Part shown: piece after piece, positions 46,405 to 57,689 of the stretch
Layout of the letters: every line of letters begins with the position of its first letter
Numbering within the stretch: position 1 is the first letter of the stretch
Source of the DNA: Angiostrongylus vasorum
Lineage: Eukaryota > Nematoda > Chromadorea > Rhabditida > Metastrongylidae
Length of the DNA: 64,000 nucleotides
Assembly (NCBI GenBank): GCA_018806985.1
Contig: JADANN010000398.1
Span: 1,197,501 to 1,261,500 of the forward strand
Direction of reading: 5' to 3'
The notes under the pieces: generated by a model
Database searches by the model: none
Told to the model about the DNA's origin: nothing
The model's input: the letters and a program-made list of their open reading frames with translations, nothing else
Made by a program: the position numbers and the translations under genes

Positions 46405-46680
46405 AGGATAAAGCTCTCGAAGTTGATCAATCCCTGAGGGATGTGTCATGCATTGGACTTCATTAGGCATCATTTGGAGCTGGTTGAATGCATATCTGGC
46501 CTTTACAATGACTCAAAATGGCCTACCGATGTATCGAGCTGGTGCTGCTATCCTCCCAGACAGGTCTGCGACCAATTTTCTGACCACGGAGGGATCGAAG
46601 GCTTGGTGGGCCAGGGGCGCGGGGATCGATTTCATCTGTGTGTTGCATGGCGCCTCCGATCATTGCGCCACACGCGCCCT
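46405..46680 (-). repeat. Family A SINE with target duplication
   Basis: Minus copy. TAAGACCATA occurs just before (about 46386-46395) and directly after (about 46680-46689). Confidence 0.9.
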
Positions 46681-46689
46681 AAGACCATA

Positions 46690-47924
46690 GGTCAATGGGA
46701 AGAAAATTGAATTCATGGGGAACAAGATCAATAGCGAGTATGTCCTATATATTCGCACTCTTCTTGGAGTGCATCTGTTAATTTTGCACTATTGTTGTGA
46801 AACCGTCCAACCGATGTCAGCCTTCTCGATTCTACTGCACCATGGTTGGTATCGACACTAGCCGCATGCCCCTGTCAACCCCTGATCACCAATCGTCTCT
46901 TCCGCCTCGACTTTAACTTCTTATACCTTTTGTGATCACAATCGAGAAAATAGTCCTGAAATGTACCACGATCCGCCTTTTCCAAAACTGTGTAGAAAGG
47001 AATCCTACTGAGTTGTCAATCCATTCCCTGTCATCTCTTCTTGCGACGCCACTTGACCTCAACTCTTAGGTGGGTGGTGCTTGTGTGGTATATTATCTGC
47101 TGTTTATCCCACCTAATCAGTTGTGTTTATCCATTAATTAAAGAGGTAGAGCTCATTTTGTGTGATGTCTTCAAAGAGGTGTTTGACCGAGTTTTATAGC
47201 ATGACTTCTTTTACGATTGATATTTCACTACTTTGACGAAACTCTCGATTTCTAAGCTGCTTCTAAGCCGCTGAAACTATCCTTCTGTCTCTGTACACTT
47301 CGCAAATACCGTATGGATTATAATGTCACGCATCGACTCCATTCACTGTCACTAAGGGGAAAGTAGAGTAGTAAAAGAAGTGGCTTAATCTAGCACTGCA
47401 TTCCGAGGGAAATTTCACAGCGCCTCCATAATGTTTCCAACTTCGGAAACATGTTGATAGACTTAGAAAGCCACGACTTCTTCAGACTGCAAAAAGTGCG
47501 TTTATTTTCGCAAGTTCGCCCACTGGAGGTGAACAGAGCTCATCACAAAACGCACTATTCTTTCGAGTCGTAATACTTAAGGCACTTCTTTGAGAAGACG
47601 CACTGAAGATCGCAGTCAGCTGCAGGAATTCATCTCATCACTTTATGGTGCTGTACTAAAGAATAGTCTAGCTGCAGTACAGTACCAATGCTTCCTCTCT
47701 TCTCTGTTGCTGCAATGACTTCTCAATATAAACCTGAAGACTGCGCAATTTGTGTGAGTTCATGGAATTCAGTAGTTATATAGAGCACTCACCATCTGCC
47801 TACATCTTCGTACAGTTTCTGTGCTCAATTCCTACTCTTCTGTTAGCGGCGTTCCCTTCCAATCGATTGCGAAATGCAGTTGCTCACCGCTACTATTGAT
47901 TCCGGAACCGACTTTCCTATAACC
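46690..47924. other. No recognisable feature
   Basis: No exon with compatible splice sites, no known repeat family and no RNA gene seen. Confidence 0.4.
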
Positions 47925-48370
47925 TCGATGAGTGATCAACAGATATTCTTTCATTGATAAGCTGAAACGATGTTGGTAAGGAACTCTATTCTGCTAATGT
48001 TTCGGTGCATTGGCGAAATATTGAAATGTTGTTAGACTACGTCCCAGCTGATAGTCATAGCGACTGCCCGGGATGGATTGTCCGGAAGGAAACAAGTTAC
48101 TACCAACAGACAATCGCCATAAACAACAGCCGCCCCTGCATAAAAGAGTACTGCCGCGTGGGGCTAGTTTATTCGAGGGGTGCTCCACTGGATTCGACTC
48201 GACACGATCACGACGACCCATAGTAGGTGAAGAAAGAACTGCAGCCAATCGAGCCGGATCAACCCGGCTCTGTGGAAGGTGAAAGCGCCGAAACGTTCGC
48301 CGAATAAAGCTTTCTTGTCAACTTCGTGTTAGCTTGTCGATGAATGAGTGCATGTTGATTAATCACAACC
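47925..48370. mobile_element. Family E2 foldback element
   Basis: The left half has TTCTGCTAATGTTTCGG (reverse hammerhead remnant). The right half has GGTGAAAGCGCCGAAACG, then CGCCGAATAAAGC. The interior contains complementary arms (GATTGTCCGGAAGGAAAC). The upstream core in the right half is altered (CTGTGGA), so self-cleavage is unlikely. Confidence 0.6.
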
Positions 48371-48897
48371 AGTTTAAAGGAAAGTCGATCTTTGAAACTG
48401 TCCTTATTTTAATTTTTGCTGCATGAAGTGAGGATTTGAAGCAAAGAATTAAGGGAGGACAGTAAGGCAGCAGTTCTAAATTTATGCAGGGAAGCTTCTA
48501 CATACTTCTGATACAAAGGACGTGTGTTATCGTGGGAGACAAAGCAGCGAAATGTTCTGTTTCTCGCAAAGTTTTCAAGTGGCGACTCCAGCACACCATC
48601 TGGAATGGGCAAATGGTTTTCGTGCGGGACAAGTCCATTGGGGGTATTTTTCCCACTCATCACTAGGGATACTAATATGGAACTAGTTACTTCAGAGAAC
48701 GTTTCTTTTTGTTTAGAGTTTTATTCATCGATATTGACAACTGTCCGTGTTTTAACAATATCCGCAAGTAGCTTCTGTATGTTCCACATGTCCGTGGTTG
48801 TTTCTAATTTCATTCAGCTCCACTCTGTGGAGTAACGACATGTGCATAGCCTCGCTCTCTGTTTATTTCTCGCAATTCATAGAGCGGATGCTGGGCA

Positions 48898-48968
48898 GAT
48901 AGATGGAAACTTGTCTCTATGTGTTTAAATCCAGGTAGATAGGAACTTGTCTCTATGTGTTTAAATCG
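48898..48968. repeat. 36-bp tandem duplication
   Basis: AACTTGTCTCTATGTGTTTA and its neighbours occur twice with a 36-base period, differing at a few positions. It abuts the E2 foldback that begins near 48970. Confidence 0.85.
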
Positions 48969-48969
48969 T

Positions 48970-49620
48970 TGCGCTTACACGAGGTTGTTATACAACTTTT
49001 ATTCGGCTAACGTTTCGACGTCTTCGTTTTCATCAGAGCCGGTGATCCGAGTCAATGGTCCACGGTTGTTCGTCTTTTCGATGTCGCGTCTTCATCTTCG
49101 TATCGAGTCGGATCCTCGTTAATGGAGCATCTCTTGAAACAGGCATACTCATCCGGTGGTGCTCTTCTATACACGACATTGATACGGTAATCCAGCGATA
49201 ACTAGTTTTTCTGGGCAGTCCATCCTGCAGAAGTCGGCATCATTATCAACTAACGCAGAGCGTAACAATGCTTCAAACAGACTTTCCTTTAGCTTCGGTT
49301 TAGTTAATCAACATGATACCGACTTCTCTAAGATGGATTATCCGGAGAAAACTAGTTGTTATCGCCGCATTACCGTATCAAGGTCCTGTATAAATGAACA
49401 TCGCCCGGTGACTATGCCCTCATTCGAAAGTTGCTCTACGGAGGAAGATCCGATTCGATAAGAAGTTGGAAACGCCATATCGAGAAGACGAACAACTGTG
49501 GACCATATCATCGGCTCTGATGAAGACGATGAATTCGAAACTCCAGTGGAATAAAAATTGTACAACAACCTTGTGTAAGTGCAACAATGCAAGCACATGT
49601 TGATTAATGACACCACGGTA
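48970..49620. mobile_element. Family E2 foldback element, best-preserved copy
   Basis: About 650 bp with two arms of about 300 bp. The left arm (minus) has a strong hammerhead-like motif at 49004-49041. The right arm (plus) has a degraded one near 49522-49560 (CTGATGAAGACGATGAATTC, GAAACTCC). The ends read GAGGTTGTTATACAACTTTT and TTGTACAACAACCTTG, reverse-complementary. No transposase or RT frame is present. It lies about 300 bp upstream of the HP1-like gene. Confidence 0.75.
49004..49041 (-). ncRNA. Hammerhead-ribozyme-like motif (E2)
   Basis: Minus strand: CGGCT stem I (five pairs with AGCCG), core CTGATGA, then a stem II ACG/CGT around AAGA with a mismatch at its base, GAAA, CGTT, AGCCG. 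Cleavage is predicted after the second T. Stem III is the self-complementary ACGT. Confidence 0.6.
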
Positions 49621-49925
49621 TCTCTATCTCTGTGCTTAGTCCTTAACTGTTATGACTACTAAAAGCATAGAATAGCTTAGAATACTAAGGCCTTTCCCAT
49701 AAATTAGTTCATAAGATGTGCTTTTTGCCAAATGTGACTGTGTTGCATAGCGCTCTGAAGTGACCAAAGCAATTGCTCTCCTCTTAATGACAGCGACTGT
49801 CTGCAACAGACATTTGTTGACTATTAATTTGCATTAAGTATATATTTAACACTTTCACTGTTTGCTTATCGTATCGGAATCCTCGTCGAAAATGTGACGA
49901 ACGGAGGTAATCATTCGATTCCAGA

Positions 49926-52900
49926 ATGACTTCATCAAGCAGCAAATTGTGTCGTCGGCAAAACAGCGATTCTCAATCTGAACAGTTTCTACACAGATCT
50001 GCTGAGTTAGTAGCATAAGTTCTTATCCCAATGTAATAAACTTTTTAAGTCTCCGTTGTTTTGTAGCTGCGACTGCTATGAGGTTGAACGAATTATCTCG
50101 CGAACGGTAAGTCGTTTTGCTCCGTTCTACTTCTTTTTTGAATTCGGAGTACTTCTTAGAGAATGAAACCATCTGTTATTATTTTGTACAAGAAGATTTC
50201 AGACTAGTTTTTAGTACCCGAGACTATTACAATCTGTGTATACCTATAGAAACTTCAGCCTTTTACCTCCTTCACAATTTCCCGCGGTAACTTAACTGAC
50301 AACCTTTACGTGCGCCTCGGTAACCTGAATGGTAAGCGAGCGAATGAAAGATCACGCCGGGTTATCGGTTGCACATTTTTCTTCTTCTCAGACTTTTGAA
50401 ATACGAGGGTCCACGTGGAAATTAGGTTTTGCGGGCTCCTGAAAGTCGGGATTTCATCTTGGTAGAACAGGGAAAGTTGGGTTTGCTTGCAAAGGTCTAA
50501 CTCCTAACTAAAATGTGCATGTCCAAAACTTCGAACTAAATTATTTTCGGGTACATTGAGACAGCACTAGGCGCAATGAAGAGTGTTCTGCAGTGACTCC
50601 ACCAGAGACAATCGCTATTCGATAGGGTACCATGAGAGTGGCTGGTGAAGAGAGTTTTGGGGACAGATCGGCAGACAAATTGATTCCAACCCTCATCATA
50701 GGCTCAGAAGGAGGAGTCGAGTCTTAGGAGTGCTATATGAAAAGAGTGAGAGCTAAGTGATGTGATAGCTAACACGCGAACCACCTGGAAAAGGTAACTG
50801 TGGGTTCGAATCTGGTCTGAGGTCTGAGTTTCGCAAATATCTCGTCGGCACTGTGGTTACATGGTGGATTTTTTTTCACAACCATTATGCATTGCCTTCA
50901 TGTAATTCCTTCTGGAAGATGATCGCGGATGGGACGTACGTATATCACATCAAATGGCTTGGATACGAAACATCATCATATCCTGAGAACTTTGTCGAGG
51001 AACAGCATATGGTAGGATTTCCAACGTTAATGGGAAAACTCTTCGAAGATTCTGCATACTCATGTTGTCATTCTATTTTGTTTTTCTTTTCGTTCTTTAA
51101 ACGAGTGTTGTTTTGTCGCACTGATCTTCATAGTTTCTACCTATGTTTCATTCAGATGTGTCCAAAGCTCATCAGGGAGTTTGAAGTGCTTGAAAGGAAA
51201 AAAAAGAAAGAAGCGTTTAAAAAAACTTCGAGATAGAATCAAGCAAAGGCGGGAAGCGAAACTGAGGACGGGAAAGCTGGTGTGGATTCTAGAAACTTTC
51301 TAAAATTTTGATTGCATTTATTAAATCGAATCTGGCACACGATGTGAAGGATTCAAAGAATCTGTTCCACAGAGTACCCAGAAATTTTCGACCAATTCTT
51401 GAATTGCCATAGTACTGCTAGTAGTGCTAATGTAATTTTGGTTATTGGGAAATAAATAAGGTATGTGCTTGCTTGAATTATTTGTGCGATCTTTGCAGGC
51501 GTGCAATACCGGTTCATCTGATGAGGAAGACGGCAACGTATGTTTTACAGTACTTGTATACTTTTGTAGACAATGTCACACGGTTTCTTCCTTTCAGAGG
51601 TCGACATCGATTCGTACCGGTGAGATTAAGCAAGATTTTTCCTTTTAAATTAAGTTTCATTTTCCAGAAACCTTCTCGAAGGGAAGATTCATGTATTCAG
51701 TTCATTTTTCTGCACCAGGCACAATATTACCGTCTGTGCTTCAGTTTCCTCAGTTTATTTCTTATTGGGGATAAGTTGAAAATGAATATTTGCTTGCAGT
51801 ACTAAGCAAGCTGTGTTTTTCTTTTAGCTCAGAGTGTAAAACGAAGACCAAAGATCTTCTGTGATCCATCGTACGAGCGAAGAAAAGTTACTCATGGTAA
51901 TGACTTTCATTATTTAAGAGAAAGAGAAAGAAAAGAAATTAGGAGTGAAAAACGGCGTGTTCCTACAGTGAGAAATTAGGAAAGCATACTACCATAATTT
52001 CCATTTATGGCAAAAAAAATGAGATGGAACTGCTTTCTATATCGCTCACAAGTTTATTGCCATGTAATAGAATAGTATTGCCTACATGAACTTCATGGGG
52101 CGCTTAGAGCGCACTGGTCGGAGGCGCTCTGCAATACATATGGGATCGATCCCCGCGCCATTGGCTCACCAAGCCCTTCATTCATCCAGGGCCAGTAAAT
52201 TGGTGCCAAACTTGTCTAGAAGGATAGCAGCACTGGTTCGATACGTCGGTAAGGTAACGCGAGTCATTATATAGGCCAGAGATGCGTTCAATCACATCTA
52301 ACGGTGCTTAGTGAAGTCAACTGCATGGCGCATCCCTCAAGAAATGCTCAACGCCGAGAGCTTTGTCATTTCATCCTTTATATCAATTTCCTGTACTAAT
52401 ACATTCTAAATTTGGTTAAAGTCTAGAAAAGTGGAATAGAAGGCATAACTTTCAGCTTGCTTCGAGCAGAGCCAGACGATGAACGAAAGCGAAAACAATG
52501 ATGAAGTATGTCTTGTTGTCTCTTTTACTTTATTTACCGGTTCACAGCAGTTTTTCGCCCCTTTGTGCACTTACTCACTTCTCTATAAGTTTACTCCTTA
52601 AGCGAGATGATCCTTGTGGTGGCTTCAAGTACGTTTCCAGAGAATCTGACGGTTTCAGAAAGGGATATAAGGTTCCGACCCTGTGTTATTTCATTGCTTG
52701 CATTCTATCTGTCCTTTAAGTTCTTTCAGTCATAATTTTAGACCGTGAAAGTGAGTGTTGTGACAGAGCATCCTACAACTGCTGAAGTTGCTGGTGTTGT
52801 TGTTTTCTCTCACCCACGTGATGGAAAGGAGTTCGCCCAATACATTCCTTTGCGAGAAATCCACGAGAATGCACCCACGGTTTGTTTTGCTTTCCGTGAT

Positions 52901-53479
52901 ACTTCTTATCTTTGAACGGTATGATGCCACTTGCTAAAAGAAAAGAAAACTTTCAAAAAGAAGGAAAGCCTTCTTATTTAATCAGTGGGTATAGTGCACT
53001 GGCAACTTCTATTTTAATAGCATATTTTCGCCAATAAATTACTGCACTGTTGCCTTTGTTCTCGTCAAGATGCCAGATATTTCTAAACCTTCATTGTAGG
53101 TGCGTGTAGCGCAGTGGTTGGAGGCGCTCTGCAATACACATGGGATCGATTCCCGCACCCCAGGCTCACCAAGCCTTCCATGCCTCCGAGGTCGGTAAAT
53201 TGGTGCCAGACTTATCTGGGAATATAGCAACACTAGCTCCATACATAGGTAGACCACCACGAGTTATTCTGAAGGCCAAATATGCATTCATTAACCACCT
53301 ACGATGCTTACTGAAGTTGGAAGCATGGGGCATTCCTCAGGGGTAGTTCAACGCCGAGAGCTTTATCGTTTATCCCTTTATTATTGTAGGAGCTTTGTCG
53401 GTACTTTTTGGACGCCAGTAGCAACGATCAGAAGGAGCTTGCATTATCGCTATTGCTGAAGAAAGCCGGCCGAATGTGA
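49926..53479 (+). CDS. HP1-like chromobox protein, ten exons, one apparent frameshift
   Basis: Exons: 49926-49984 (weak donor), 50067-50106, 50919-51011, 51156-51279, 51499-51537, 51668-51692, 51828-51896, 52456-52505, 52742-52879, 53390-53479; about 241 residues. Exons 2-4 give a chromodomain: CDCYEVERIISRT, GTYVYHIKWLGYE, then CPKLIREFEVLERK. The methyl-lysine cage aromatics are present (Tyr24, Trp46, Tyr49), but the usual WEP is YPE. A basic region and an acidic hinge (GSSDEEDG) follow, then a chromoshadow-like end (exons 9-10) with AGVVVFSHP, YIPLREIHENAP and ELCRYFL. HP1 proteins bind H3K9-methylated nucleosomes in the nucleus and dimerise through the shadow domain. All phases agree except exon 4, which has one base too many among A-runs 51198-51205 and 51219-51225 and meets a stop at about 51234. 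The start follows a CGATTCCAG acceptor by one base, suggesting SL trans-splicing. Confidence 0.8.
50760..50880 (+). repeat. Family C SINE fragment with intact B box
   Basis: GTGATAGCTAACACGCG (A-box-like) and GTGGGTTCGAATCTGG (B box), then TTTCGCAAATATCTCG. It lies in intron 2 of the HP1-like gene, ending about 40 bases before exon 3. Confidence 0.6.
52098..52380 (+). repeat. Family A SINE in intron 7 of the HP1-like gene
   Basis: GGGGCGCTTAGAGCGCACTGG head, TGGGATCGATCCCCGCGCC B-box region, standard body to CTTTGTCATTTCATCC. Confidence 0.85.
53093..53390 (+). repeat. Family A SINE inserted across the last 3' splice site of the HP1-like gene
   Basis: The element proper (53101-53382) starts TGCGTGTAGCGCAGTGG. 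It is flanked by exact ATTGTAGG copies (53093-53100 and 53383-53390). The downstream copy contains the AG used as the acceptor of the last exon (53388-53389) and the first exon base; the upstream copy is the same acceptor duplicated. Confidence 0.88.
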
Positions 53480-53553
53480 TACGACAAGAGTACGACCACA
53501 TCGAAAAGATCTTCATGGTTCCAACTGTGCTGTTTTTTATTTTTGTGGAGATT

Positions 53554-53559
53554 AATAAA
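53554..53559 (+). terminator. Polyadenylation signal of the HP1-like gene
   Basis: AATAAA lies 74 bases after the stop codon and is followed by a GT-rich stretch. Confidence 0.7.
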
Positions 53560-53749
53560 TGTTGAAATTTGTATCAATTGTGGAGTTTTAGAATGTACGA
53601 TGAAAATTCTATGCTCACCTGTGGTGTTATTTCCATTCACCGTGAAAGATTGTGATATGAGATTATTAATGTGATTAGTGTACTAATGGTTACATTTCTT
53701 GGCAAATTGTTACAAAGACGACGTCGCATCATTGCATTCTATGAATACG

Positions 53750-54035
53750 CGTGTGGGCGGCGGTGGTCGGAGGCGCGCTGCAACGCCCACGTGGGGTCAA
53801 CTCCCGCGCCCGTGGCTCACCAAGCATTCCATCCGTCCGGGATCGGCAAACTGGTACCAGAGTTGTCTAGGAGAACAGAAACATGGGTTCGATACATTGA
53901 TAGGCCACTGCAGAGTCATTGTAAAGGCCAGATATGTGTTCAGTGTTCTCCAACGAAGCTTAACGAAGTCGAATGCATGGCGCATCGCTCAGGGATTGAT
54001 CAACGTCGAGAGCTTTATCTTCTTATCCTTTTTAT
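53750..54035 (+). repeat. Family A SINE with target duplication
   Basis: TATGAATACGCG precedes the element (about 53740-53751) and follows its 3' end (about 54034-54045), a 12-base duplication. The head is GGGCGGCGGTGGTCGGAGGC. Confidence 0.9.
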
Positions 54036-54479
54036 GAATACGCGAAATCGTCTTTGAATATCTGGTTTGAAAGCTGTTGAATTTGTGCCGAATTAAGAGT
54101 TGAATTTTAAATTGCGCAATTGAAATTGTGAAGTGAAATTGGCCCTCACTTTTTGCAGGACACTGCGAGGTGTGATGGGTGTAATAGGAAAAAATTGTAC
54201 GACATTGTTCGTTCCGAGCTCTTCTAGCGAGCAGTTGATGACAGAAAGAAGTTTGGTCTCAGTGATTTGAAAAACTTGGCTCCAAAATTGGTCTTGGTTT
54301 TGAAAAACGATCGGTTTTAGATGGAAATTAAGTGAAGTTTATGGCAACCGGCATTTTATGTGCCCGTTGGAAAGTTCTGAAACGAAGACCACACCTTTTA
54401 AAGGGTCATTATTTGAGACTTTGAACGTCAAAATTGGACCGATGAAGACACCTAAAGAATATTGGGCCTGGACTCACAA

Positions 54480-54935
54480 AATGGAATTGAGTGAGAAGAA
54501 TTTGCAAAACCCTGGACCGCAGGTGCCTATGGTGGGGAACCAACGCGCTATTATCCTTTCCGGGAGTAACGCGTTCACCACCACACCATGCAGGTCCTTC
54601 GTCTCGCCTGTCTCTCAGCTAGTTCTATCGATCAGCGCCATCAGCAATCACTCGTCAACGGGATTGATCTGGGAAGCCCAAATCGCCATTGAACCCAGTT
54701 AAGCTGAGGCTGATAGCACTGATCGACAGCACTAGCTGAGAGACAGGCGAAACGAAGGGCCCGCATAGTGTGGTGGTGAACGCGTTCCTCCCGGAAAGGG
54801 ACAATAGCGCGTTCGTTCCTACCATAGGCACCTAGCGGTCCAGAGTTTCGCAAATATCTCAGCTTCATTGAAGTTATATTTCGCAATATACCCTGCCATT
54901 AAAAAGAGTAGGCAGTAAATCAAAAGGTTAGAAAT
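54480..54935. repeat. Inverted dimer of family C
   Basis: A minus copy (about 54495-54625) and a plus copy (54725-54935) face each other, the same arrangement as 3935-4330 with a longer spacer containing GATTGATCTGGGAAGCCC. Arm identity is high but lower than at 3935. Confidence 0.78.
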
Positions 54936-55534
54936 GAGTGAGAAGAGTTTGGGACTATCCGAAAGCTATCATTTTTGCGTTGGATCTGAAAGCCCACTGG
55001 ATGGGAATATAATAGAACTGACTATGTCAGCATCAGTTTAGATATGGTGAATGCCAAAGAATCCCTGTCGTAGCCACGTTTTTTTGAACTGCCTGCGCGT
55101 TGTCCGAACTTCCTGGAATGCTCGGTGAGATAGTCTTCGTAGGTCGTGACAAATAACTTAAAGGAAGTCAGGCTCAATATTGTCAGGTGCTAAAACTGTG
55201 CTTCTATGCACTCAATCGCCAGGTGGAGAACTCATGGTAGTTCTCCTTCAGTGCGTATTTCTATTTTATAATGGGAGTTGTGCAAATGAATACTTGAAGA
55301 ATTCCTTTATATTCTACTGAGTGAGGTGGTAGTGATCCCAGTATTGCTCATTAGGTCTGCTTGTAGGAACACTATATTTGCGAAGCCTTCGACGGCATCT
55401 CTGCAAATTGTTTTTTAAGCTGCTTCCAACGGCCCCTTTGTTCGTGCCGATGTGAGCAAAGCAACGTTCAAGATCACATCTTCAGAACCAACCATCAATA
55501 AAACTCGGCTACAGTAATCAATTATGTTCTATAC
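54936..55534. other. No recognisable feature
   Basis: No exon with splice support and no repeat match noticed. Confidence 0.4.
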
Positions 55535-55680
55535 GATTGAGCTAACGCGAAGTTTTATAAAAATGTTTTGTTCGGCTAACGTTTCAGCGCATTCAGAGCT
55601 GACTTTGAAGAAAAGCGAAGGCGCCGAAACATTAGCCAAGTAGAACTTTTCATACCAACCTCAGATCAGCTCAATCATCT
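55535..55680. mobile_element. Minimal family E2 palindrome
   Basis: GTTCGGCTAACGTTTCAGCGC (left, minus) faces GGCGCCGAAACATTAGCC (right, plus) with almost no interior. The ends GAGCTAACGCGAAGTT and AACCTCAGATCAGCTC are loosely complementary. It is an E2 unit reduced to its two hammerhead-like ends. Confidence 0.65.
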
Positions 55681-56194
55681 AGAAAATCTCTGTTTAAGAT
55701 GAGATCGAATGGAATACACAAGAGTGATAACAGGGAAGACTACAGTATAGAATATCTCGTGATTGTCTGATTGCGATGACATTACAAGCTCTTATGTAGA
55801 TACTTAGACAGCCTAAATCCGTATATCCTGTAGAACTCAAAAGTTCGACTTGATTGGTTGAGTTGCAGCCAAAATCTATGCGGATCCGTGCGGTTTAATT
55901 GGGCTCTGCCTTCAGGACTTTGTTATCTCTCCCTAATTTATAAGTTGAATACTGGTGAATCGTGCTCTATCCTGGAATTAAGCGATGTCCGTGGTAGAGC
56001 GTTCTCAGCTCTCCTGGCAGTCGCGGTCGTCGTGTATAGGATGGTGTACCCTGCTGCTCGAATCCTTTCCGAGCTGCAATGGTGATTCGGCCAGTCGACC
56101 GAAGATGATGTTCAGCAAGCCGAATCAATGCCAAACACAGATACTGGTGTTAAATTTTTTCACATGTCCTGTCTTTCACATCTGCTGTGCGAAT

Positions 56195-56540
56195 CCCAGC
56201 ACTTCTCGCACTCGAATCGTTCCGTCGCATCCACCATCCATGGAAGTCTTCCAACTGTTTACGTGTAGCTACGGCTGCTGCTTGAGGGTATTCGTTTCAT
56301 CATGAATACCACTGAATGCTTGGTGAGTGGATTCTCCTATAGTCCTGAGATAGCTGGGCTACAGCGTTACCACTTACATTGCAGAGAGTGAACTTTTCCC
56401 ACAGAGGCTCGGTACCAACTTCCCAACACCAGAGGAATGAGATGCGCGGTGATCCCGGAGCTGGGTTGAACCAGCACCGCTCTCGTGATGATGGCCATTA
56501 CTACCAAAGGGCTGCCGTTGACATTAAATACGTTTGGCAA
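56195..56540 (-). repeat. Family B SINE, long copy
   Basis: On the minus strand GGTAGTAATGGCCATC (A-box-like) and GCTGGTTCAACCC (B-box-like) open the element. GGAAGTTGGTACCGAGCC and CAGCTATCTCAGG form the body; the end is GTGCTGGGATTC. Confidence 0.7.
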
Positions 56541-56784
56541 ACAAAGACAGTAATCCGGAACATATCCTTATCTCTTATTCATCTTAAATATGAAGTGTAA
56601 GACGCATTTTCAATTGTTTCTTGGACCAATGCATCGAAGTAACGGAGTTGACGGTGCCCATTTTGTTTAGTTCATCTGGTCTGCTATTTCTGCTCTTCAA
56701 ATTGAACCTGAACCGTTGGCAGTTTTAATACTCGGCAAAAGTTCTTACTTAGCAGAAATATTCTTTTTTTTATTGTAATTAACC

Positions 56785-57006
56785 TTACTCTAAGTCTAAA
56801 TTCTCCTTGTGGTGGTCCATAGTGTTCGCTCTATGCCCTTTCAGATATGCATCCTTCCTGTGCCGCAATGTGATAAACCCCGAAGTGATGCTTGTCGTTT
56901 TCTGGTATCTCCCCATTCGGCCTGTTAACTGAAACATGTGCTTGGTGCTCTTAGACATTTTTCTCGTCCACAGGAACTCGTTCCAAGTGGTCAAAATTTT
57001 TTTCAT
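56785..57006 (-). CDS. Possible 73-residue basic protein or retrocopy
   Basis: A single open frame from an ATG that lies 17 bases after a CAAAGCAG acceptor-like sequence to a TAA. An AATAAA followed by A's sits 10 bases beyond the stop (56769-56774). The sequence is rich in Lys, Arg and His, with blocks such as TTWNEFLWTRKMSKSTKHMF and TLRHRKDAYLKGHRAN. Composition looks protein-like and not like a repeat frame. No family is recognised, and no signal peptide or membrane segment is visible. An out-of-frame ATG lies just upstream. The short 3' end with A-run also fits a processed pseudogene. Confidence 0.5.
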   Translation of the reverse strand: MKKILTTWNEFLWTRKMSKSTKHMFQLTGRMGRYQKTTSITSGFITLRHRKDAYLKGHRANTMDHHKENLDLE

Positions 57007-57191
57007 TTTTCATTCTGCTTTGAAACTTCTTTAATGAGACGTCGTGGTCGATCAAACAAAGCAGCTATGTCTCTTCAGCGGCGAAAAAACTACTTTCATC
57101 CTATTGTAAGATTATTCTAATTAAAAAGCATGAATGCGATTGCCCAAAGTTCTTTTAGTCAGAAGATTGTTTGATTACAGTAATCATCGAC

Positions 57192-57475
57192 AAGGGCACG
57201 TGTGGCACAGTGGTTGGAGGCGCCACTGCGACACACACGTAGAGTCGATCGATCTCCGCGTCCATGGCCCACCAAACTCTCCGGGGTCGGCAAATTGGTA
57301 CCAGACTTGTCTGGGAGGATAGCAGTACTGGCTCGATACGTCGGTAGGCCACCGCGAGTCATTGTAAAGGCCAGATATGCATTCAATCACCTCCAACGAT
57401 ACTTGGTGAAGTCGAATGCATGGCGCATCCCTCAGGGATTGATCAACACCGAGAGCTTTATCCTTTTTATCCTTT
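57192..57475 (+). repeat. Family A SINE with target duplication
   Basis: TAATCATCGAC precedes and TAATCACCGAC follows, one mismatch in 11. A box TGGCACAGTGG and the complete body are present. Confidence 0.9.
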
Positions 57476-57689
57476 AATCACCGACGTTTTGCTTCATTCA
57501 TACAAAGTGAGTACACTATTATATCAAGAACACGGGCTACGATCGATCCTATGGAGAGGATCAGAGGAGCGGGACAATGATTTTTATACTAATGAACCGA
57601 TTTCTAAAGGTTATAACCATCTTAGAGGAAGCGTATTGCCTGATTAGATTGGATTATATAGATTTTGCTAACGTTATTTAAACAAGAAA

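Noticed and set aside
51591..51612. A 22-base mini-exon between CTTTCAG and GTGAGA in the HP1-like gene
   Set aside because: Including it shifts the frame of the next exons; skipping it keeps phase, so it was left out of the model.
53671..54057. A 128-codon open frame on the plus strand
   Set aside because: Most of it runs through a family A SINE; similar frames appear in other copies.
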